DNA of 64,000 nucleotides from Siderastrea siderea (taxonomy: Eukaryota > Cnidaria > Anthozoa > Scleractinia > Rhizangiidae), in the NCBI GenBank assembly GCA_964030785.1, contig CAXIQD010000330.1, positions 1 through 64,000 on the forward strand, written 5' to 3'. The translations under genes were made by a program, and so were the position numbers. The stretch's first letter is position 1; every line of letters starts with the position of its first letter. This document shows positions 1 through 10,455 of the stretch, in pieces. A model generated the notes under the pieces. The model was given only the letters and a program-made list of their open reading frames with translations, searched no databases and was not told the DNA's origin.

Positions 1-48
1 GTAGGTATGGTTAGTGAAAAACCGGGTCTAGCCACCTTAATGAGGATT

Positions 49-62
49 CACAGGGTGAAATA
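49..62 (+). repeat. Left terminal inverted repeat of the CACTA element
   Basis: CACAGGGTGAAATA, an exact inverted match to 17491-17504; ATT at 46-48 is the target duplication. Confidence 0.92.
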
Positions 63-375
63 CGACGTTTCCGTAATCCCGGAATGTAACGGAAACATGA
101 CAGTTTGAATTTCCGTTACGTTTACGCGTTGCGGAAACAACGGGAAACGCGTAACAAGAATTCTCCCAAATTTTACAGGTTTCCGCGATGTTTCCGATTA
201 CGGAAACAGACAAGGGTTTTTTTGCCGTGATTTAATAAATTTCCGTCGTGTTTCCGCAGCGCGGATACTACGGGGGGAAAACATTGGAAGAGTTTTTATT
301 TCTTTTTGAGCGTGAACGCGAAGTTTCCGATCAAGGAAACTTTAATTACAGAGAAGTTCGTTTTCGCAGAGTGAC
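63..375. repeat. Left subterminal TTCCG/CGGAA motif array
   Basis: About a dozen copies of GTTTCCG or its complement CGGAAAC occur in both orientations, often as short palindromes such as TTCCGATTACGGAAA. The same motif fills the other end (about 17075-17490). CACTA elements use such arrays as binding sites for an element-encoded protein; that role is inferred. From 376 to 721 I see no gene: only an unsupported 68-codon reading frame and the downstream flank of the minus-strand transposase. Confidence 0.75.
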
Positions 376-721
376 AGGTTGCGGAGTCGTATTAAATTAA
401 CGAGAGTTATGGACACAAATTAAAGAACACATTAAATCTGTGTATACAAAGAACAAGCAAATCAATGAATTTTTCATTTTATAGCATTTCGGGTGCAACC
501 ACATAACTACAATTTCAAACGTGATGTTATAAATAGACATAGCACAATCACGATTTATTCGTCTTCATTGGCAATGTGCTTTTGGGTGTATCTATTAGAT
601 AGTGGGATAGGGCCTATTTTCGTTTGGGCCACCAGCCAGGGTTTACTTAACAACAAATTGAATATTTATGTCATTCGGCCAGTCCTCCCAAAGCAATAAA
701 TTATTATAATTCCCGATGACT

Positions 722-1773
722 TTAAATACGTATTTTCTGCAGATTGGGGCATGCTATTAAAATGTCGACATTCCGGTCCTTTTCGTAAACAGCAATGAAG
801 CGGGACTGTATTCTCTGTACAGGAATAAATGTAGCAGGGCCTGGCTGTTTAAAAACCTTAGCATAATAAACTCTTAAAGGATTACGGAATTGAATTTGAT
901 TGCGGTATTCTTTGAACCACTGAACACATGCAAAGCAATGCGTGAGGCGTTTTCCATCTAGTTCAAGGGAATGTTCAAAATAAAATTTAACGCGTCCCGG
1001 GCTACTTCCTCCTAAGGAAATTTCTCCTTCCTCGCCGACCCATGAGGCCATAATCCTGCCATGTTTGTACAAGCGATTTTCCAATCCCGAGCTGAACCTC
1101 TCATCCCCCAAGCACAGTGACGAATACTTTTTGTAAGTGAAATTCAGGTAGGATGAAGTCAAGTCACTGTTTGGATATAACAAGGAGTAAGTGCCACGTA
1201 ACTGAGCAATCTCACCAGCGTCAAAGCTGCACAGGCGATACTGACCAGGAAGTTCGATCATTGAAAAATCATTCCACACACTGCAGTTTGGTTGTAAAGC
1301 ACCTTTACTAGCCTTAAACCGGGACAAAGATTGAGCTGGTCCTAACTTTCCTTCACCATTAAGGTCACTGGTTTGCTGTACGGCTTTACAGACAGTTTGG
1401 AAGACATCTTTAAAATCGGAAGGCATCGCGTATTGCAAGTCATCCAAAGAGCTCATCGTCAGGAAACGGCGCATTAATTGCACCTCGATTTCACGGTTAT
1501 TGGTATAGAAACTTCCCAGTAGGCCATTATACCGTTCGAAACTGAACAACCAAAAACCATAAACACTGCCGTAATTGTGAACGCAGTCTCTCAAATGAAG
1601 ATGCAAATGCATGTTTGGTGTTATTACTAGCTTTCCGTATAAAGATTCGACGCTTTTGCAAAAGTCCAAGAGTTTCTGGTCAGCAATAAGAAGATCAGTT
1701 TTTGAAATGCAAGAACTGCAAAGGTAACGGCAAGCCAAAACAAAGTTTTGCCAACAATGAACATGTTCTTCAC
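722..1773 (-). CDS. CACTA transposase, C-terminal (DUF4218) part, downstream of an insertion
   Basis: This is the 3' part of the transposase, about 350 codons. It carries the DUF4218 signature found beside Tnp2 transposases: a HLHLHLRDCVHNYG stretch followed by GFWLFSFERYNGLLG, then a helical NREIEVQLMRRFL. The C-terminus has the usual H-FACVQWF block. The reading frame formally opens at 1837, but codons upstream of 1774 come from the inserted palindromic element, not the transposase. It is in the same frame as the upstream part at 3601-5277; the two are separated only by the TTAA-flanked insert. The enzyme is expected to cut and join the element's ends in the nucleus. As it stands the gene is interrupted, so this copy should not make full-length transposase unless the insert is removed or spliced out. 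Confidence 0.88.
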
Positions 1774-1777
1774 TTAA

Positions 1778-2629
1778 GGAGGCTCGTAACAGTTTTTTTG
1801 GCCTTGGAGTGTATCTTTTGAAGTCAAAATTTCGCATAGAAGATAAACTTCGATTTCCTTGATACTACACCACCTTTTCAACAAATGATCAAAGTTTATT
1901 TTCTCACTGGTTTCCTAGCAACAGCTGTCACCATAGCAACGGTAATGGACAACCCCTCATTTTAATTAATGTCGAATATCTCGAAAACTAGTCAGACACT
2001 TTATGACGAAACTTGAACTATTTGAACTACTCAACCTACACAACTTGTATGCGAAATTAGGGAAAAATCTGTAAGAGCGTTTTCACGTAAATCATGATTC
2101 ATTTTTTACGGGCTGATTTTGGTCATTCCTGCAATTCTCTCCAATATTTCAAGAAAGATAAAACTTAACACTTTCTCTTTTCCGTTGAACGATCTTTTAT
2201 GATATCAAAACATTCTTAATGTACATTGAGCTTCCTAGGTGGCTGCGATTTTAAGATATTTATATTTAAAAACTGCTAAAATGTAGCGCAAATCAGCCAA
2301 AAAGTCCGTAATTTGCATAAATAGAAATATTTCTAAACTGCCCTTACAGATTTTTCTCTTAAATTGATTGACGTTAGAATAATAATTCTTTTTGATGTTC
2401 CAGCAAGGTTTAGGCTGAATAAACATTTCTGTTATTAGATAAGAAGGCTGAATCTCGGTCAGGTTTCAGTCGTTATTACCTTTCAACGAACAACAGTATT
2501 ATTTTGTTTTTCCTGGTCTATTTCCCGGTTATTCACGTGCAATGAATATTTATACACGCTGTGCTTGTGTCCTCTCGTGCATTTATAATTCCTTCTCATA
2601 ATAATAAAAAATTTTCGTCTTCTGAGCTT
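1778..2629 (+). repeat. Left arm of the palindromic insert
   Basis: Inverted copy of 2754-3596; differences are scattered single substitutions and small indels. Confidence 0.88.
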
Positions 2630-2753
2630 CTTCCTGGAGACTCTGCCATTATTCTTTAAATACTGACTGACGTTTTAGCTTTTTAAATTACGGATTGCAT
2701 GCATGTTAACGCCCACGATGGCATTACACTGGGGCCGAAAAATGACGAGAAAC

Positions 2754-3596
2754 AAGCTCAGAAGACGAATATTTTTTTTTATTGTGAGAAGGAATTATAA
2801 ACGCACGAGAGGACACAAGCACAGCGTGTAATAATATTCATTGCACGTGAATAACCGTGAAATAGACCAGGAAAAACGAAATAAAACTGTTGCTCGTTGA
2901 ACGACTGAAACTTGACCAAGATTCAGCCTTCTTATCTAATAACAGAAATGTTTATTCAGCCTAAAACTTGCTGGAACATCAAAAAGAATTATTATTCTAA
3001 CGTCAATCAATTTAAGAGAAAAATCTGTAAGGGCAGTTTAGAAATATTTCTATTTATGCAAATTACGGACTTTTTGGCTGATTTGCGCTGCATTTTAGCA
3101 GTTTTTAAATATAAATATCTTAAAATCGCAGCCACCTAGGAAGCTCAATGTACATTAAGAATGTTTTGATATCATAAAAGATCCTTCAACTGAAAAGAGG
3201 AAGTGTGAAGTTTTATCTTTCTTGAAATATTGGAGAAAAGTGCAGGAATGACCAAAATCAGCCCGTAAAAAGTGAATCATGATTTACGTGAAAACGCTCT
3301 TACAGATTTTTCCCTAATTTCGCATACAAGTTGTGTAGGTTGAGTAGTTCAAATAGTTCAAGTTTCGTCATAAAGTGTCTGACTAGTTTTCGAGATATTC
3401 GACATTATTTAAAATGAGGGGTTGTCCATTACCGTTGCTATGGTGACAGCTGTTGCTAGGAAACCAGTGAGAAAATAAACTTTGATCATTTGTTGAAAAG
3501 GTGGTGTAGTATCAAGGAAATCGAAGTCTATCTTCTATGCGAAATTTTGACTTCAAAAGACACACTCCGAGGCCAAAAAAACTGTTGCGAGCCTCC
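2754..3596 (-). repeat. Right arm of the palindromic insert
   Basis: Inverted copy of 1778-2629. The arms separate at the AAGCTCAGAAGACG sequence bordering the spacer. Confidence 0.88.
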
Positions 3597-3600
3597 TTAA

Positions 3601-5277
3601 GACGCCTTCAAGAGCATACATAGAATAGTAAAGGACCCAGTTTTTCCATTGATCTGCAGTAAATCCTCCATAGTTGGATTTTATGTTTCCAGGTAAACGA
3701 CCTAGGTCTGATGGGGCCTCTACTTTCTCTATGCGTTCGTTCAACTTTCTTAGGTCTGCCTTTGTCAAAAGATCGTTCTCACACCAGATTTTGAACATCT
3801 TTTTTGCCGTTCCCAGAAAAAGATTATGCATAGGATCAATAATACACATGGTTACGCTTCCATAATAGGGCAGCTCAAGCAGACATGTGTATCTTGATCC
3901 TAACTTAGCTTCCATCTTCTTCCTACTTGTCTTGGTGGTACACCGTTGCACTTTTCTGGCATTCCGTCTGTGAGAGTTGTCCGACCGTGGTGGCCAACTA
4001 CTGCAGTCAAACCCACTGTAGTCTTTCTTCTCACCAAATCCACCGGGAAAATACTTGTCACAATGTGAGCACCCGCGATGGGCGCTGTGGCCCACAAAAC
4101 CACACAGTTTTCGTGCTGCTGGGATATCAGAAGCACAGCAAAGGAGGGCCGCGCGTACATCTGCTCCCTCAGCGGGTGCTTTATATGTCCTGACCTTGAG
4201 ACCTTTCCACAGGGCATTGAGTTCATCCACAAGAGGATTTAAAAAATTGTTTAGAGAAGCCGGTTCCTTTGCAAGAGCTGGTATAATTCCAACAATCAGG
4301 ACGTTTTCGCGCTTAAACCTTTCCGCTCGAGGAAGATTCATAATAACCATGTACAACACTCCAATGGACACGTCCTTACGGTGTTTAAAAGGCTGAAACC
4401 AATCTACGTTTAACATTAGTCCGAAGCTTCTTGGCAGTGACAGGAAGTCTCTGTTGTTCCAACGTATAAATGATTTCCAAACTTTACCATCATAAACATC
4501 ACTGTACATGTTTTCATCGGATTGACGATGTCGCCAGTGTTCACATTTTTCTTCGAAATGTGGACGTTTTAAGAAGGTTTCTAGCGTATCGATCACACTT
4601 TTGTAACAGTACACCTTCAAAGGATAGTACTTAGGTGTCCCGTCCTTTAGAATTACTTTTTTCGCGAGCTTACTTCCACAAGGTTTTCTTCTCTTGGACC
4701 GTGGAAATAGAATGTTGTCACAGACCTTTGCCTGCACTCGATCTCCGACTCTTTGCAGGCACTCCTTGGGTCTATACAACTTTGTACACGTGGGACATAC
4801 CACGTATCTTTCAAAGTTGTCGCGATTTACACGTAGAAAGACTCTCAATGCATACATTGTTGATGGTACCATAGCAGCTATGGAAATAAAAAACTCTGCA
4901 CCTGCTCCATTTTGTAAAACGGTCCCAATACACGTAAATAAGGTTTTCAGAAATCTAAAGAGCATAAGCAGTGCGTTGTCACTAATTAAGTAACAGTATT
5001 GCCACACAACCAGAAAGTAAAGCATCCACATAACAAGCGACCGTACACGGTGGGGTTGATGGGCAGGTTCCGGTAAAGGACTTTGATCTCCATCTATATC
5101 TATCGCACCAGTGAACTCTTCAAACGAATCCCAGTGTTCATCTTCGCCATCAGTTTCTCCGAAACTGCGGTCAGAATCTTCGCTAGAACTCTCAGTGTCC
5201 TGCGTTTGTGAAACCTCTTCTTCATCTGTCTTACTTTCCTGCAGTACACAATATAGCCTGTCAGTCGCTATATTCAA
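3601..5277 (-). CDS. CACTA transposase, Tnp2-like catalytic part, upstream of an insertion
   Basis: About 560 codons of a Tnp2-family (Transposase_21) protein. In order: an acidic N-terminus rich in E, D and S; a hydrophobic helical stretch (LVMWMLYFLVVWQYCYLISD); a cysteine cluster CPTCTKLYRPKEC; the first catalytic-type aspartate in LMLNVDWFQPF; the H-C cluster GHSAHRGCSHC; and the family hallmark IDPMHNLFLGTAK. It ends in YYSMYALEGVL, after which the inserted palindromic element supplies 16 foreign codons and a stop at 3553. Splice acceptors (CTGCAG at 5239-5244, or an AG at 5226-5227) lie near the 5' end, so the true start is probably the zinc-finger exon at 6699-6897. Function: DNA cutting and joining of the CACTA element. 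Normal family members run on into DUF4218 without a break. Confidence 0.9.
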
Positions 5278-6698
5278 TAATATTATATTAAACTACGAAA
5301 ATACAGGTAGATATCTTATTCCATACTCAAAGGTTTTTTTATGTTAATTGCAACCTGGAATGGTGAAAAGGAACGCGTTCTTATATTAGACCCTCCACAC
5401 ACCCTATCATCTCAGAAGCGAAATTACAGGAGTGACTTTTAGTTTTGCTTCTCAGGCAGATGTACAAGTAAAAATTGGTTCAAGTACTTTCCTTTGCTAG
5501 TTCTCTCAAAAAGTCGAAGAAAGATGATCATTACATGCTGAAACAAATTCTGCCGTGAAGCAAACTGAATGACTTTGCAGACATTCACTAGAGTATGGAG
5601 AATTTTTGGCGCGAGAACTGAAGTGGCCGCACGTGTTTTCCCGCTCTTTTTCTGGTGTTGAGGTAAAATCTTATGTATTTTAAGAAATTTCCATGTATGT
5701 AATTTTCTTTTCTATTACGTTTCAATATTTTTGGAATTCAGGTAAATAATTTAAAACTTAAATCATTCAACCGAATCCTGAATTTTTTGTCCGCCAGGGT
5801 ACTATCAATAATCATTGTGATCGTGATGCTGGTGTGACTAATACTTACCTCACCGCTGCTTGAAACAACAGATGGCAAATCTAAAACCTCGTTATGACAT
5901 GGCTTTGATCCTAGTAGAGAGGTAATTTATGTCAAACAGGTTTTATAGGTCTATGGCACAACAGTAACAAAAGAAAGTTATAGATAAGAGAAAGTAACAG
6001 AGCTTGAAAATTGTTTGGTTAAATTTAATGGGACGGATAATAGTTTTCAAACAATATTAGAAAGGGGACATATACGAGTGATCTGCTGTCTTATCTCATT
6101 TTCTCTTGGTAATAACAAAAACACCTTGAATGTGTGTTCCACAAAAAATATAAGTTAATTAGAAACCGACTATTGACTTTAACGGACGAATGTGAGTTTA
6201 ATATAAATCATCACAAACAATCTTACCAACATATTCGTCACATGATGGGCCATCCCGGTGGTCAGTCATTGTGGAGCTCTCTGGTTCATCTTTTATCGAA
6301 ACAGAAAACAATCGACATTAAAAACAAACAAATAAAAAAATAACCCCCCGTTCAAGCAACGAATGCTTCCTTCAATGGCAGCCCTTTCAAGACATGTCTA
6401 AACATTTACCACTTTGCTTTTTATCATTATACATGACGTTCTCGACGACATTACTGATCCTAGCATTATGCAGGGTGCGTGTCACACATCAACTTAGTAA
6501 ATGATCTTAGTACTGAGTTATAATATCCTACCGGAATACAAAGGGGTGACAACGGTGAAGGACTGAGATTTCAATACAATTTTCATTTATGATATGACTC
6601 AGTTTAACAGTTATCATCTCTCTCTAGAACAATTTCTTTTAACTGTACTGTTCAAAAATACTGGCATTCACAGTTGCGTAACTAAGCTTTGTAAATAC
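5278..6698 (-). other. Probable large intron of the transposase gene
   Basis: About 1.4 kb between the catalytic exon and the N-terminal zinc-finger exon. Both reading strands contain only short frames without recognisable domains. An additional small exon cannot be excluded. Confidence 0.5.
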
Positions 6699-6897
6699 CT
6701 TCACTGGAGCTGGATCCCAAAAGTTCAACTTTGGCTAAATCTTGTAAAGTCTGCCATTCTCCACTCCTCGCATCTCGAAACCTCCGTTTATGGTCGTGAT
6801 ACTGGCTTTTGGATAAGTACGTGTGGCAGTGACCACATTTAAATCTATCTCCGTCTTTTGGGGCCTGACCTTCAACTGTTCGCTTTCGTTTTCCCAT
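6699..6897 (-). CDS. Transposase N-terminal zinc-finger exon
   Basis: ATG at 6897 opens a 66-codon exon beginning MGKRKRTVEG. It contains a CGHCHTYLSKSQYHDH cluster, a C2H2-like C-x2-C...H-x-H arrangement, followed by a basic stretch (KRRFRDAR) and a serine/acidic tail. Exons of this type precede the Tnp2 domain in many animal EnSpm transposases and probably bind DNA. A canonical donor GTATTT follows at 6698. The exon ends one base into a codon; the acceptor at 5226 (leaving AT-GAA) matches that phase, while the better-looking CTGCAG acceptor does not. The exact junction, or an extra exon, is unresolved. The frame continues upstream of the chosen ATG without resemblance to anything known. Confidence 0.62.
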
Positions 6898-7545
6898 TGT
6901 TCCAATCAGACCTCGGTAGATGAAAACGCCTAAATTAAATATATTGAAATTTATTATTATTTGAGAAATCAGCAAAACGGTATTGAAATAAGCCATTTTT
7001 TTCATGAACGAGTAGTCAACGATAGCATTCGGTTTAACTACCACCTATAAAGAAAAGATGAGCGTTTGGTGTAATTGTTTCAGTCATCGTGTTTACCGCG
7101 TAAATGCATAAGAAAGTTAAGCCCGGGATCCCTACGATTACTGCGGTCATTGAGGTCGCTGAAAAAGCTCTTAGCAGTTGTCGAAATAGTTTGGAAACCA
7201 CTCCATCAGTTTTTTCCCAGTCTGCGGTGGAAGTAACCAAACAGAAACTGGTCAACCGATCGTAAGGCAGCCTGTTTCTCCACAACGATCGGGATGATTA
7301 AAAAACATACATGAAAAGGTAACTGAGTCAAGGCTATTTCAGTGGAAGTCAAAAATTTATTCCTCTTAATCTTGAAAGATTACACGTGAACATGAGCAAC
7401 TTCATCTTACTTAAGCATACAAATTTGATTAAATATCTTATGTTGAAAGAACAGCATTTTATCACCAGTTAATGTGCTACTCAACATCTTAGCTAATTGA
7501 CGTAAAACTATAAAAAAAAAGACCAACACCTATAGCACGTAAAAT
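6898..7545. other. Spacer between transposase and kinase genes
   Basis: The minus strand has an 83-codon frame (7034-7285) with one hydrophobic segment (AVIVGIPGLTFLCIYAV) that ends at a CTTTATAG acceptor-like site. I recognise no domain. It could be a 5' leader or upstream exon of the transposase gene, or chance. Confidence 0.3.
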
Positions 7546-8661
7546 TCATAACTCTTGTAGCCTGCCAAGTATGAACTCAGCTTTGGGTCTAATTAAGGGA
7601 TTTTCATGGCAGCAAGCGTGTACGGTGTCCTTAGGTATTATAGCAGTAACCAGCTTGGCATTTATTTTGTGAAATATTACCCCAAGAGAATATATGTCAC
7701 TCGAAAACGATGGTGGTGTCTTTCCACATAGAACCTCAGGTGCTATATGAGGGTATTTTTTGGCTAACACGCTGATTGAGTCTGATGCACAACTTCTTTG
7801 TTTTGCCTTGGCTTCACTGACCTTAACACATTTTCCATAATCAATAATAATTGGTTGCCAAGTCTGCTTTCTAATGCACAGTACAACGTTGTTTCCCTTA
7901 AGATCGTTATGGATAAAGCCTTTCATGTGAATGTACGACAGGACTTCGGTAAGCTTAATTAAGACATTTAGCCAAGTGCAACATTGCAGCTTTTGTGACT
8001 CTGTGGCATCATTGAGGGTCATAACATTTCCATTATAAGTGCAGCACTGCATAATAAGCATGTAGGTGTTGTTCTTGCTGCATATTCCATACAAAAATGG
8101 TAGGCCGGGATGGTCGCCGATATCATGCATTACAGTTGCTTCGTGTTCTAGTTGTTTCTTAGAGCAATTCTCCTTTAAAAACTTTACTGCTACTTCAGTT
8201 TCACGGTATTTCATCCTCTTTACGCAACCAAAGCCCCCTTCTCCAAGAATACTAGTAATTTCCTCCAAAATACTTAAATTAGATGGATCTATCTCTCTGA
8301 TGGCAGTACTCTTGGTCATATTACTTTCTTTTGTAAAGTTTTCCTTAGTTGATTTAATAACCTTGTACAGTTGGCCTGTATAAGTGGCACCGTTACACAC
8401 TCTACTATCTATTTTGCGTCTTTTTTCCAGTTTCATACACAAATCTAAGTTTTCGCTTTGCAACCTCTGTCTTTTTCTTATCTCTTCTTTTAGCCTCTGC
8501 CGTAACTCTACATTCCTGGTGCTTTCTATGTTGTCTTTTGCCGTTCCTTCCGCTCGACTTGAGCGTGAAGCGGATTTGTCTCTTATCCTTTTTTCGCGCC
8601 TTCTTCTCCTTTTTGATTCTTTGGAACGACAAGTTGACTTCTTGCTTCCACTTGCGTTCAT
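7546..8661 (-). CDS. Protein kinase carried by the CACTA element
   Basis: Intronless, 371 residues from ATG at 8661; the frame stays open 38 codons further upstream. Residues 1-90 are very basic (KRRRRREKRIRDK, an apparent nuclear signal) and then a coiled coil rich in E, K, L and R. Residues 135-371 form a complete protein kinase domain: glycine loop GEGGFGCV (140-147), VAVK lysine (160), a helix-C glutamate near 172-174, catalytic loop HNDLKGNN (251-258; HND for the usual HRD), metal-binding DYG for DFG (274-276), APE (307-309), SDIYSLG with Asp322, and a late arginine (358). All catalytic residues are present, so activity is plausible. It lies between the transposase and the coiled-coil gene, inside the termini, and is therefore cargo or an accessory function. 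Whether it phosphorylates transposase or host proteins is unknown. Family placement within kinases is not attempted. Confidence 0.88.
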   Translation of the reverse strand: MNASGSKKSTCRSKESKRRRRREKRIRDKSASRSSRAEGTAKDNIESTRNVELRQRLKEEIRKRQRLQSENLDLCMKLEKRRKIDSRVCNGATYTGQLYKVIKSTKENFTKESNMTKSTAIREIDPSNLSILEEITSILGEGGFGCVKRMKYRETEVAVKFLKENCSKKQLEHEATVMHDIGDHPGLPFLYGICSKNNTYMLIMQCCTYNGNVMTLNDATESQKLQCCTWLNVLIKLTEVLSYIHMKGFIHNDLKGNNVVLCIRKQTWQPIIIDYGKCVKVSEAKAKQRSCASDSISVLAKKYPHIAPEVLCGKTPPSFSSDIYSLGVIFHKINAKLVTAIIPKDTVHACCHENPLIRPKAEFILGRLQEL

Positions 8662-10455
8662 TGCGTTAGTTTTCTCACTGAAATAAAACCGTATAAATAA
8701 ATTGTTTGCTCTTTCACGGCCCTCAGTAAATGAGATTAAATCTCGATGGATCAATAAAACGAGAAAGGTGTACATATCTTCTTTACGCGAACTTTATTGT
8801 GGTCTGTTTTATACCGACATAATAAGTAACAGAGCCGCTAACGCCGATGTCTTTTCACTGATAACAAAAAAAATAAGGTTTAAAAAACAAGAAAACAGGT
8901 CAGGATCTCTTTTTTTTTTCAATTTATAAAACTTACGGATGATTTTCTCCAATGCGGCGCTTTATTAACTATCGAAAACACTCTCCTTATAGCTTAGCGG
9001 AGAACTTGCAAAATCATAGTGCTGGTACTGATGACAGCAATTTCCCGCGAAGAAATTTGCCGGATTTTCGCAAAGGAAGAAGCGAAACTGGCAAGGTGTG
9101 AAATAATTTCGACCCATGGTCCTTTTCAATGAAAAAGAATTGTTATAAACTTAACAGGAGCACTCATGTGCAAACTTCGCATTGTAAAACTGACTCGATT
9201 TCTCTTACGCTTTAATTTTCTTCTGGCTATCATAGTCTTCCTCGTGGAGTTTACAAAATGGTATCAGTGCTTGTAATTATGCGATTACGTCGGTATTTCC
9301 GATGTACGTAAATGGAGCCAAAAATTCTGTGGTTTGCGATTAGCTTTATCTACCATTTTGTTAGCCTGTTTAAATAAGACTCGAATAGCTAGTTGTTTTC
9401 ATGATTCACAATTGCTGGTCAGGATTGATTTACCCGGTTCCAGATTTACTAAGAGATCAACATAAAAAAGGTCACAGAAGAGAGTTGTGGATTCCTGTGG
9501 AACAGGTCCCATTTCCTATGGCCAAACACGCAAACAAGATGCCACGACGATAAGTCTGGAATGTTTGTCAGGCCTAACCGTTAACCACAAATCCAAGTTC
9601 TATCAGTCACGTTTCGACAAAAAATGTAGTTTAAGGGATGGAACAACTCTATTCTCTGTGACATTTTACTGTTTCCTTGTTGTTAGAGTGATAATAATTC
9701 TACTGGTTTCAGTTCTCTTTGACCGACTCATTGCCTTTTGATGACATTGTTGTTTGCATTTTTCATGCTTGTTCTTAAACAGTCATCGATTGAAATTAAG
9801 TAACAGGAAATTAGTGCGGTAATGGATTTCGTGTGATCTAAATAAAAAAAATAGGGAATGCTGGCAGATTTTAAAGTCGCCACGCAAACTCTGTCCGTTT
9901 AAAAAGGGTTTCATAAAATTAACAAAAGTTAAAAGTCTTCGATCACTATAGCGACAAGTATTTGCATGATATTGAAGATTCGTAATAGTTAACAATATAA
10001 AAAAAAGACATCGCGTTCCACTTGCACATGCAATGGCATCATCTCCGTGCTCATCATTATCCTCGCTCAATTTCTAAGCGACATTTAATAGAAATATAAT
10101 ATAATACAAAAGACAAACACAAAGACAAAGTCTTACCTCTGTCAGAAAATGTTCAGTCAGCAGACGTCTCAGCAATCCGGTAAATTCTGGTCACTTCTTT
10201 AAATTGTATTTTCAGCTCAGATATTTTGTTTGCTGAATTATCAAGTTGCTTGCCGGAAATTGGTAAAGAGGCTTGCCAAGAATGTTTGCCCGCCTCACTC
10301 TGAAATCGAGATTGAACTTTGAAATTGCGCTCGAGCGCGCGGTTTTCAAAAGTTGCCTGTATTCTTCAGTGTGCTAAAAGCCAAGCGGCATCGTGGGTTC
10401 CTCAGTTCAGTCAAACATATTTTAAAATAGTCGTCTACCGATCATTTACATCATT
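8662..10455. other. Divergent intergenic region between kinase and coiled-coil genes
   Basis: About 1.8 kb with promoter roles expected for both flanking genes, which point away from each other. A minus-strand frame at 9783-10070 (MSEDNDEHGDD...) and a plus-strand frame at 9487-9741 have no recognisable domains. I see no repeat or RNA gene. Confidence 0.4.

Larger units (their letters stand above)
1778..3596. mobile_element. TTAA-flanked palindromic (foldback) element, piggyBac-like, 1,819 bp
   Basis: Two arms, 1778-2629 and 2754-3596, are near-identical inverted copies around a 124-bp spacer (2630-2753). The outer ends read GGAGGCTCG(T/C)AACAG. The insert is flanked on both sides by TTAA (1774-1777 and 3597-3600), the fixed target of piggyBac-type transposases. 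It interrupts the CACTA transposase exactly at a leucine codon, TTA. No transposase is encoded; the mirrored 63-75-codon reading frames in the arms are the same sequence read twice and look non-coding. It is therefore a non-autonomous element moved by an enzyme from elsewhere. A Kolobok-type transposase, which also uses TTAA, is an alternative source. Confidence 0.87.

Noticed and set aside
2235..3139. Conserved 63-75-residue protein on both strands (MFIQPK-CWNIKK)
   Set aside because: The two frames are the two arms of the palindromic insert; similarity reflects DNA duplication, with no domain.
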